From positions 31,252,530 to 31,316,529 of the forward strand of contig CM019718.1 of the NCBI GenBank assembly GCA_009760885.1: a stretch of 64,000 nt of DNA, read 5' to 3'. Shown one piece after another: positions 12,365-22,600 of the stretch. Every line of letters begins with the position of its first letter. Position 1 is the first letter of the stretch. Source of the stretch: Achatina immaculata. Taxonomy: Eukaryota; Mollusca; Gastropoda; Stylommatophora; Achatinidae. The position numbers were made by a program, and so were the translations under genes. The notes under the pieces were generated by a model that did no database searches, was not told where the DNA came from, and saw only the letters and a program-made list of their open reading frames with translations.

Positions 12365-12640
12365 AAATTTAACTAAAATGGTTAGTACACTGGTCTCTCA
12401 TGGCGAAGGTCGGGGTTTCTAATCCGGCCGGGGGCACCCCAGTCACCCAGTCACCCAGCTGTAGAAGTGGGTACCCGACTTCTTCTGGAGTTGGGGAAGG
12501 AAAGGCAGCCAGGTGTGATACTGACCATATCACCCTCTAGTGTGTGCTGACAGGTCAAGGAAAATATGGGCACTACCACCATATCCCTATGTGCCTCTAG
12601 GGCATGACAGGATTATCTTTACCTTGACCTCTTTACTTTC
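12365..12640 (+). mobile_element. tRNA-derived SINE (family A), full-length-like copy
   Basis: The 5' part has a tRNA-like head: TGGTTAGTACACTGGTCTC (A-box region) and a degraded B box (GGTTTCTAATCCGG). The body reads CCCAGCTGTAGAAGTGGGTA, then GGAAAGGCAGCCAGGTGTGA, then CACCCTCTAGTGTGTGCTGA. The tail has GCCTCTAGGGCATGACAGGA and ends in TTTACCTTGACCTC before an (ATT)n run. An inverted copy lies at 59.4-59.7 kb and an expanded copy at 43.8-46.1 kb. Confidence 0.8.
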
Positions 12641-12685
12641 ATTATTATTATTGTTTATTATTATTATTATTATTATTATTATATG
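12641..12685. repeat. (ATT)n microsatellite at the SINE tail
   Basis: TTATTATTATT run interrupted once by TTGTTTA, directly after the SINE. Confidence 0.9.
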
Positions 12686-13009
12686 CTCCTGTTGTTGTTA
12701 CGCAACAGAAAGATCCCAACGTTTCTTTCTCAGACGTTTCCATATTTAACCATAAAAAAGGGTTCCTGTTTACATTTTCTTTTCCATGCATGAAAACAGT
12801 ACCCGCTGAAAACAACATCACTACACCAGTCAGGGATAAGAGTTCTTTCAAGACTGTTGCAAGCTACGGATCTTGTTTTATTGTTAACACAGATCTGAAA
12901 TTATTTGCAGTAAACACAAACGTTTTAGTCGCTGAAAACATTTTTTTTTCTTTCCTACGAACATTTCATGAAACTAACTATTCTCGGATGTTGCTATATA
13001 ACCATCCGC

Positions 13010-13370
13010 TCAATAAGTTAAATGGCATGAATATCAGTTATATGGCATTATTATCATTTAAATCATATGATCAGTTAATTGGCATGAATATCAGTTGGAT
13101 GGCATGAATATCAATTACATAGCATGAATATCAGTTAAATGACATGAATATCAGTTAAATGGCATAAATATCAGTTAAATGGCGTGAATATCAATTACAT
13201 GGCATGATCAGTTAAATGGCATGAATATCAATTACATGGCATGATCAGTTAAATGGCATAAATATCAGTTAAATGGCATGAATATCAATTACATGGCATG
13301 ATCAGTTAAATGGCATGAATATCAGTTAAATGGCATGAATATCAATTACATGGCATGAATATCAGTCTCA
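13010..13370. repeat. 20-bp tandem array
   Basis: Unit GGCATGAATATCAGTTAAAT with variants (ATCAATTACAT; shortened ATGATCAGTTAAAT), about 17 copies, in the intron between 14241-13900 and 12085-11039. Confidence 0.85.
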
Positions 13371-13435
13371 AGCAGACAGAAACAATGAAGGTTACGTTGA
13401 CCAACCAATCAGCTACAGTAGCAATAGTATTTTTT

Positions 13436-13765
13436 GTTCTATCTTCCTGGAATTGCCAGCAAGATGTTCTTTGCAGCTGATGCAATGAAAACGTTGAAAC
13501 ACAGAATGGAGAATACGTTATGGCGGATATTTTTTACAGCCTAGCTAAAAAAAAAAAAAAACAGGCGTCATGCAATTTTTTTTTTCTTTTTGCAGATCCG
13601 CTTGACATGGAGACCGTAACGATCCACGACCCTCTTAACCAGGTTAGACCTCTTACCGGGGGCACCAATAGAGAAGTGGGACAGGATCCGGATCGGCTAT
13701 GGCCCACCAGGCTGATGCAAAGCAGTCCACCTACGGGGTCACTTACCGCCATCTGTTAGAACGTT
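13436..13765 (+). repeat. Dispersed repeat C, diverged copy
   Basis: Begins CTATCTTCCTGGAATTGCC and ends around GGATCGGCTATGGCCCACCA. It shares blocks in the same order with copies at 30.34 kb and 56.56 kb: TTCCTGGAA..GC, GTTCTTTGCAGC, GGGGGCACCAATAGAGAAGT, CGGCTATGG. No tRNA-like head is apparent; the class is unknown. Confidence 0.6.
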
Positions 13766-13899
13766 GTAACCCTCAACCAACAACTGGACCTATCAAATGA
13801 CTGCGGATACGCTCTATGCCAGACTTACATTCTCAGTGACTCAAGTTCAAATAACGCAAAAACAAATAATAACAAACAGCCAATCTGGCACATACATAC

Positions 13900-14241
13900 A
13901 TTTCTGTCTGAGATCTGCTGCTTTAGCGCCCCCACGCTAGAGGCTGTCACAGGAGATTCCTGGAGCTTGCGCTGCGCCTCATCAATGGCCGCCGCCAGAT
14001 AAGCAATCTCCGCCTCATACCTCTCCTGCTGAGAGACAGCCAACTTCAGGCTTTCCCACTGGTCCGAGGCTGATGTCTCCAGTAATGTTATCTCTTTCAT
14101 GAGATGACCTGCTGGGGTTAAAGTCGGCTCCTCTGATGAGGATGAGGAGTCGTGGATGATCTCTGTCTGACTCTCCCGCGGATGCTCAGCCACAAGTTGG
14201 TCAGCCTGAGCGCGAGTGCTCACGACATCCTGCAGGATTCG
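13900..14241 (-). CDS. Spectrin-repeat exon after the giant exon
   Basis: A 342-bp, 114-codon exon, phase 0 at both ends. The acceptor is ATATCCCCCAG before CGAATCCTG; the donor is AGAAAT followed by GTATGTATG. It encodes RILQDVVSTRAQADQLVAEHP, the second half of a spectrin repeat begun in 37678-37524. A Ser/Glu-rich linker follows (IIHDSSSSSEEPTL). A new repeat then begins (LLETSASDQWESLKLAVSQ, with the helix A tryptophan), with EIAYLAAAIDEAQRKL and VGALKQQISDRN. The last helix continues into KLTEQIKQYQNKV of the next exon. Because it is a multiple of three, the exon could itself be skipped in frame. Spectrin repeats in actin-linked and nuclear-envelope scaffolds act as elastic spacers and protein docking sites. 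Confidence 0.85.
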
Positions 14242-14454
14242 CTGGGGGATATGTCATAAAAACTGACAACTTGACAACCAATGACAAAGTGTGATGTCTG
14301 TTTTGTGACAGCTGTGAATCTGATGTTTGAATTAACTGCAGTATCACTGACCAATCACAGAGGGAGGGCGAGAAGAGAGAGAGAAAGATATGTGTATATA
14401 TATAAAAACCACAGACACACTCTAACCAACCATCATATGTCACATTCCAGTTAT

Positions 14455-14472
14455 GATGATGATGATGATGTA
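14455..14472. repeat. (GAT)n microsatellite
   Basis: Six GAT units beside the 14241 exon's acceptor-side intron. Confidence 0.8.
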
Positions 14473-14572
14473 TAGAAATGTTAAGTTTCTTATTTATCAT
14501 TAACAGTAATCAACAGAACTGATCATCGGTGGTTGCACACTTTGGGATACACCAGGGACGAGATTGGAATGA

Positions 14573-14637
14573 ATACATACATACATACATGCGTGCGTGA
14601 GTAAGTCCGTCCGTCCGTCCGTCCGTCCGTCCGTCCG

Positions 14638-14685
<48 letters not shown>

Positions 14686-14790
14686 TCCGTCCATACATAC
14701 ATACATACATACATACATACATACATACATACATACATACATACATACACACACACATACATACACACATACATACATACACACACACAT
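14573..14790. repeat. Compound tetranucleotide microsatellite
   Basis: Successive blocks of (CATA)n, (GTCC)n, (GTGC)n and a long (CATA)n with CACA interruptions. Open in several frames on both strands purely through the repeat. Confidence 0.95.
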
Positions 14791-14869
14791 GTCTAGACGA
14801 TTCAGGCACAACGCTCGCTCACAAAATTCTCACTTTACCACTCGGTATGGTAATGAGTTATTGATCACG

Positions 14870-15684
14870 TGACCAGAGAGTTAGACAAACGGGACGCTTA
14901 TGTTCTGGCTAGGACAGTTATTGTTCGTTCTGGTAAATGACGACCATGCATAACTGTGTTTGAGTGAGCCAAATGTCTCTGCAGTAAAAAGAGCAGATGT
15001 GTATTTCAGTTATTAAAAGGTCGTGAGTACGATTCTTTCGTCAGCTAAGATCTCAAAATACTGCTCAGCCGCCTCGTTCGTGTAAGTCAAAATTGTCAGT
15101 GATTGTCAGTGTCAGGTGATGTCATTGTGATACTTGGTATCCCCAGTCGTAAGTAGTATGTGTTAGTGAATCACACGTAGGAATCGTTTAATGGGAGAAA
15201 TATTATATCAGCAGATCACCTACTGCTTGAGAGGATGGAGACGTTACAATGTTAAAGCTCTGATATATACATGCAGATGTTAATTGAGTCTTGAGCCAGG
15301 AAGGAATTGACGTAATGTACTTTTACTATGAGGCTCCTAGGTAACGTGTTATATGCTTGCAGGGGGAGAACCATGTGAGATGTTAGCGATACTATTTTGA
15401 ATCTTAGGTTGTCATGTAACCTGATAAAAGTATATTTTTATATGAGATGTTAAGATGTTCTTGTGAGCTGTCATTTAAGGCAGCTCTTACGGTAACTAAG
15501 GAGATACACAGAACTACATATCATAAACTGTATAACATGCTTGTGCATGACCTGAGTAGGCATAATTATTGAGCACATACAGTCTTGTTTCTGTAATAAA
15601 TAGTTTGGGTTGGAATTTATATACATGTTGTTGGATTTATGATTTGTCTGTTAGAGATGAACGACATGATGGTATTCAGAAACG
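14870..15684. other. Intron sequence between the giant exon and 14241-13900
   Basis: Mostly AT-rich. A short repeat, GTCAGTGATTGTCAGTGTCAG, lies at 15092-15115. No exon seen. Confidence 0.4.
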
Positions 15685-15689
15685 GTCAC

Positions 15690-15957
15690 TGTCGGGACAC
15701 TATATGATCACAGGGTAGTGGACTCAGGCAAGAGGAGGTCCCATAAAAGAAAGGAACCTGGGTGGAGAGATAGTTTGGGGAGGGGGGGAAGCAGTAAGAG
15801 GGGGGGGGTGCACGGAAGCTGTAAGATGGGCGCCACATCATACTGTAGGTTAAAGATTAGCCGTGCTCCCAGTTTAGTATAAAAAGGGTTGGGTGGTTAG
15901 GTTGTGAATAAAAAGGAGAAGATAGAGATTTTCGCCCGGCCACAGAGTGGTTGTCAC
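15690..15957 (+). mobile_element. Possible solo LTR
   Basis: Starts TGTCGGGACACTATATG and contains a TATA box (AGTATAAAAAGGG, about 15879) and a polyadenylation-type signal (GAATAAAAAGG, about 15906), the order expected within an LTR. GTCAC occurs directly before it (15685-15689) and again at 15953-15957, consistent with a 5-bp target duplication. If so the LTR would end GTGGTT, not the usual CA. If it ends ..GTCACA at 15958, the duplication is lost. No internal retroelement genes are nearby. Confidence 0.4.
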
Positions 15958-16019
15958 ATGCCCATATCCAGTATGATAACTTGTAAGACCCCCGGGACAA
16001 TGGTCCACTTTAACAAAGG

Positions 16020-16676
16020 TTAAAGTTGGGGGCTAAGTGTAAAGTAATACACATAATTAATAACCCTAAGAAATAACAAAAAGACCCCAAAAGATATAAA
16101 CGATTAAATAATTTCTTACACTACACAGAACAACATAAGCCGAACAGAACTCATAATCCGCTCCTATCCTATGTCAAATAAAACTTAGATCAATCAGTTC
16201 TGGCGTTCCTGTTCTATGTTAAACTTTTATTCAATACAAAGAACATTTATTATTAATTTTATACACTGAAAATAACTCGTTGAGGATAGGTATAATCTTG
16301 TGTATTAAATTATGTTTTATAAATTTCACATCGACATCAGATTAAAAGGGAGAACAGAATATGAAAAAAAAAAAACACCAACTGGAAAATGAGCCAGATT
16401 ATTTCAAATTAAGCTGTTACTAATTTGGGTTTTACAACAACAGTTCACTTTTTAAAAAACTGCCCATAAGCATTAACAGGAAGTTTATTTAGACGTACAC
16501 TCAGCTTTCATCTTTACAACTTTCCTATAATCCTACACAACACTGTGGTTTTTTATGGTATGCACCCGTCTATGAATAGCCCTGTCACACATTAGAAGAT
16601 TGCCAGTTTGGCTGTGATGAAAAAGCTAACAAAAAATACTACGTTTTGGCATAACCAATGTATACAAATTCCTTAC
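16020..16676. other. Intron start after the giant exon
   Basis: Begins on the minus strand with the donor GTAAGGAATTTG and is AT-rich. The giant reading frame runs 16 codons into it before a stop, so failure to splice would add a short tail (VRNLYTLVMPKRSIFC) and terminate. Confidence 0.5.
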
Positions 16677-19600
16677 CTTGGCTGTAGTCCGTACTGGGTC
16701 TGGCAAACACTCTTCACGTCTATCCACAAAGAAATCTGCCCATTTTTCAGATTCACATTTCAAATCAATACAAAGAGAAATATCCAGACGATCAATAGTG
16801 CCATCGCCAGCCATTTTTTCGGTCTCTTTACCGCAAACCAGCTGTTCTGGCTCGATATTTTCCATGTGGCTCTCAGAACAATGAACATGGCCAGGTTGCA
16901 CAGTCTCTAGAAAACCATCCTTTTCAGAAACGTCAAGTTTTTGCAAGTCCCTGGCTTCAAGAAGATCGACGCTGTTCTCGTTAAGAATCTGTTCCGTGGT
17001 TGTCTCAAATACGTGGTCAATGTATGAAGTTAGATTATTTTTGTCGTTATTCGCTGTATCTTCAGTGTCATCTAACTCTGCGTCGTCGGTTTTACGTGGT
17101 TTCTCCGTGTCGTAGTTTGCATATAGGCCTTTCGATGAAATCTCCATAGATTTCGTATCATCATCTTCTTCAGCCTTAATGTCTGAAACAATATCACTTC
17201 TCACAGACCGATGTCCTGCTTCATCAGTGTCACCGCTGGACCGAGTCCCAGACACTTGTTTCGTGTCTGGCTCAACAACGCTCGCTCTCTCGGTTATTGC
17301 GACCACGCCTCTCGTGTTACCGGAAGTGCAATCTCGTGTCTCACCAAACGACCCTGTGACATTTCCAGCAGCTTCTGGCGTTTGTGCCTCTTTCCTTTTA
17401 TGTTTGTTTTTCTTCTTTTTGTGTTTCTTTTTCTTTAAATCTGATCGTGTTTCTTTCTTTTCGGAACTGGTCAAAGCTAACGATGCATCTACTGCTACTG
17501 AAGAGCTGTTAGCGATCGAGTTATCTCGAGGCTGATCTGATCCGCTATCTCTGGATTCTGGAATGTCACGTGCTCTAGTTTCGGAGACAGCAGAAAATAG
17601 ATCTTGGTGAGGCGGAAGGATATCAATAACATCAAACTTCATTTCAGGTCCTTCGACTACCAAAACCTGGCCTCCGCTTGGCGACTCACTGCCCATTGAA
17701 GCCACAGGTCTGGAGAATGTTAGAACTTTCACAGTTTCCTCTTGGATGAAATTTTCCTGTCTTTCAATTTCATGTTCCATGGCCACATCAAAGCCTTGTA
17801 TTGAAGCGTCTTGAGCCTCTAGAACGACTCTAAAAGATGTCGAGTTATCTTCCGATCCCTCTGATATCTCCTTTTCAATAATATTCTTGGCAGAGTTATC
17901 AGTTTCATTTTCTCTTCTTTTGTCTTGAATTCTGTTTTCATTAAATTCGCCGCCATCTATTTCTCTGCTTCTTTCGTCGACATCTATGAAACGTCCATGC
18001 AATTCTTCACTTTCTTCAACTTCGCCATTTTCTTTCTTTATATCTTTATATTCACCCTCTCCTGGTTCTACAATTTCTGTATCCTTCTTGCTGACATTGT
18101 CTTCTTGTTTTCTCATATTTATCACGCTATCTCTATTCTTTTTAACTTCACAGTTTTTATCTTCTATTTTGGCCATGTTACCTTTCAGAGTTCTATCTTT
18201 ATCTTCATCTTCGTGTCTTTCACCATCTTCACCATCACTTCCTTCCTTATCTTTCTCATCATTTGTAACTTGCACATCGCTATCTTCATCCTTAAACCTC
18301 ACATCACCTACACTGATGTCAACAACAACTGAAGCGTCTCTGACGTTTTGGCTTGCATTTCTCTGACCGTTCATTCTCCCTTCATTTTCGTCGTCGTCAT
18401 TGTCGTCAATTTCGGAGCTGACACTCCCCACATCTTTCATTTTCCTCCATGTATCATCTGCTTCATCATCAGCTGTTTTAAATGTTTTTATTTCCAGGCT
18501 GTCACAAGCTTCTTCTTCACTTTCATCATCCCATTTTACATCGTCACTATTTTCAGTTTTCCATCCGCCATAATTAATTGTATCATCTACCTTGATAACT
18601 GCACTGTCGTCTTTTATCTCCTTCTTATCATGTTCATCGTAGTGTTCCTCATCAGCTTCATTTTCATCATCGCTTTCCCATTTGACATCGCCAATATCTT
18701 CAATTTTCCATCCTACATCAGTATCTGTGTCAACTTGTTCGATAGTTGGAGCACTTGTTCTTATTTCTTGGCTCTTATCAGCTTCATCGCTGTGTCCTTC
18801 ATCAGCTTCATTTTCATCATCATTTCCCCATTTAACATTGCCAATATCTTCATTCGTCCATCTGACATCGTTAAGTGTGTCATCTACTTCGATAACTGCA
18901 GCTTTGTCTGCTACCTCTCGGCTATTATCAGCCTGATCAACTTTTACTTCATCGGTTTCATTTTCATCATCGCTTTCCCATTTAACATCGCCGATGACTT
19001 CAACTCTCCATTCATCAACATCTGGTTTCTTACCTGTCTCGATTACTGTATCATAGTCCTTATTCCCTGTCCGCTTGTCATCATCATCATGTTGCTCTTC
19101 ATCACGTTGTGCTTCATCAGTTTCTTTCTCATCATGGCTTCCCCATGTAATATCGCCGATATCTTCAGCTCTCCATGTTTCCTTATCTATTTCTTTATCT
19201 ATGTGGAAACCTGAAATTTTGTTTGTTATTTCTTCACTACTTTCAGCCTGATAGTTTTCAACTAATTCACCATTATTTTTATCATCGCCTTTTCCTTTCA
19301 CATCGCTGAAATCTTCAACTTTTCGCCCGACATAGTCTCCTCTGTTATCTGTTTCGATAACTGCGGTACTGTCTTTAATTTTCTGGCTCATATCAACGTT
19401 ATCGTTCTTTGCTACTTCATATTCATTTTCATCATCACTTTCCCATTTGATATCGCCAATATCTTCAATTCTCCACTCATCAACATATGATTTCTTACAC
19501 ATCTCGATTCCTGCCGCATAATCTGTAATCTCTGCCCTCTTGTTGTCTTCATCTTTTTGTCCTTCACCTGCAGCATAATCTGTAATCTTTGCCCTATTGT

Positions 19601-22600
19601 CGTCTTCATCATTTTGTTCTTCATCTGCAGCATAATCTGTAATCTCCGCCCTCTTGTCGCCTTCATCTTTTTGTTCTTCACCTGCAGCATAATGTGTAAT
19701 CTCTGCCCTCTTGTTGTCTTCATCTTTTTGTTCTTCATCTGCAGCATAATCTGTAATCTCCGCCCTCTTGTCGTCTTCATCTTTTTGTTCTTCACCTGCA
19801 GCATAATGTGTAATCTCTGCCCTCTTGTCGTCCTCATCTCTTTGCCTTTCACCTGCAGCATAATCTGTAATCTCCACTCTCTTGTCGTCTTCATCTTTTT
19901 GTTCTTCACCTGCAGCATAATCTGTAATCTCCGAGCTCTTGTCGTCTTCATCTCTTTGCCCTTCACCTGCAACATAATCTGTAATCTCCGCCCTCTTGTC
20001 GTCTTCATCTTTTTGTTCTTCACCTGCAGCATAATCTGTAATCTCCGGGCTCTTGTCGTCTTCATCTCTTTGCCCTTCATCTGCAGCATAATCTGTAATC
20101 TCCGCCCTCTTGTCGTCTTCATCTTTTTGTCCTTCACCTGCAGCATACTCTATAATCTCTGGTCTCTTGTCGTCTTCATCTTTTTGTCCTTCACCTGCAG
20201 CATAATCTGTAATCTCCGCCCTCTTGTTATCTTCATCTTTTTGCCCTTCACCTGCAGCATAATCTGTAATCTCCGCCCTCTTGTCGTCTTCATCTCTTTG
20301 CCCTTCACCTGCAGCATAATCTGTAATCTCTGGTCTCTTGTCGTCTTCATCTCTTTGCCCTTCATCTGCAGTATAATCTGTAATCTCCGCCTTCTTGTCG
20401 TATTCATCTTTTTGTTCTTCACCTGCAGCATAATCTGTAATTTCCACCCTCTTGTCGTCTTCATCTTTTTGTCCTTCACCTGCAGCATAATCTGTAATCT
20501 CTGGTCTCTTGTCGTCTTCATCTTTTTGTCCTTCACCTGCAGCATAATCTGTAATCTCTGGTCTCTTGTCGTCTTCATCTTCTTGTCCTTCACCTGCAGC
20601 ATAATCTGTAATCTCTGGTCTCTTGTCGTCTTCATCTTTTTGTCCTTCACCTGCAGCATAATCTGTAATCTCCCCCCTTTTGTCGTCTTCATCTTTTTGT
20701 CCTTCACCTGCAGCATAATCTGTAATCTCCCCCCTTTTGTCGTCTTCATCTTTTTGTTCTTCACCTGCAGCATAATATGTTATCACCGGCATCTTGTCGT
20801 TTTCATCTTTTTGTTCTTCACCAGTGTCTTTCTCTTCATCGTTTCCCCATTTCATATCGCCGGCATCATCAACTTTCCATGGAAAATCTTCAACGTTGTC
20901 TACTTCATTCATTACAGCATTGTCTCTTATCTCTTCGTTCTCATCAGCTCTGTCGTTTTGTTCTTCATCAGCTTCTTTTTCACCATCACTTTCCCATTTC
21001 ACATCGCCGATATCATCAACTCCCCATACCTCATTATCTCTGCTCTTATCAATCACGATACTCGAAGCTTCATCTCTGTTCTTATCAGTCCGACTGCTTT
21101 CGATTGCGTCATCGTCACTTTCCCATTCTATATTGCCGATATCATCGATTTTCCACCCAACATCATCATCTTTCTTATCGATTTCGATAACTTTGGCACT
21201 GTCTTTTAACTCAGTTCTCTTATCATCAGCTTCATCTGCTTGTGTTTTATTAGTTTTATTTTCATTATCTTCTCCCCATTTCACATCATCGACATCATGA
21301 AACCGGCTGGGTAAATCATCAGTTTTCTTATCTATTTCGACAACTTCATCTTTGTCTTTCATTTCTATCCATTTACTGGCTTCATAGTTTCGTACTTCGC
21401 CTTCGTCTTCCCATTTCACATCGCCATTATCTTCAAGTCTCCACTCTTCATTATCTATTTTCTTATCACTCTGGGTAACTAAAGAATCGTCTCTTGTTTC
21501 TTTGTTCTTATTAAACTGACTGCTTTCCAGTTTCACATCGCTGGCGTCTTCAACTCTCAACCCCTCGTTGTCATCTTTGCCTATTTCATCGATGATTATA
21601 CCATTGTCTCTTATCTCTTGACACTTATCAAGTCCATTAGTTTGTACTTTATCACCTTCACTTTCGTCATCGCTTTCCCATTTTACATCACCGATGTCTT
21701 CAACTCTCCATTCAACATCATCACCTTTGTCATATATTTCAATAACCGCAGCACTGTCTTTCATTTCAACCCTCTTATCAGCGTCATCGTTTTGTCCTAC
21801 ATCAACTTCTTTTTCATCGTCGCTTTCCCAGTTCAAATCACCGTTATCTTCTACTTTCCATCCAGCATCATCTGCTCTCTTATCTATTTCAATAACTTCA
21901 GCATTATCATCTATCTCCCGGCTCTTGTCAGCCTGATCAATCCTCTTCTCTTCGTGTTTGCTTCCATCCACATCGCCAACATCTTCAAGTTTTCGCCAGA
22001 CATCATCAGCTTTCTTAAGTATTTCGACAACTGAAGACTTGTCTCTTGCCTCTTGCATATTTTCCGCCTGATCGCTTTTTGTTTCTTCTTCTCCATTTTC
22101 TTCACCGCTTTCCCATTTCACACCCCCGATATCTTCAGATTTCCATACCTCGTTTTCTGCACTGTCGTCGGCCGCTGAAACTTCACCATCTTTGTCTGCA
22201 TCTTCTGGTTCGTTCAGAAGTTCTTCGATGTTGGCAGTTATACCAAGAAAGACAGCGTCCTCGTCTTCGTGGCAATGCCTGTGTGTCAGAGGTCTGCTAG
22301 GGATAAGTTCAGCCTCCACTGTCGCATGTTTTGGTCCCACACAAGCAACAACCTGGCCATCGCCGCCCATGTTAGCTTCAATTCTCTCCTCATTCAATAA
22401 CCCATACGTTTTCTCGTCCTCTCTATGGAGTAGTACTCTTCTATCAATCTCACTTTCAAATATAGCATATGGCCGCCTGTCTGTTACTGTGTTATCTTTC
22501 TGACGCTCAGGTAAGATTTTATTTCCTGCTCCGGAAAGTTTCACAGGTGCTAGCTTAGCAGGTGCCTGGACGTCCAGGAATGACTCAGATCTGTCTACAG

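Noticed and set aside
13520..13759. 79-codon plus- and 72-codon minus-strand frames
   Set aside because: Both fall in dispersed repeat C and are not preserved in its other copies.
19557..21209. 550-codon plus-strand frame antisense to the giant exon
   Set aside because: It mirrors the 57-bp coding repeat; the minus-strand frame spans the whole exon and has a good splice donor.
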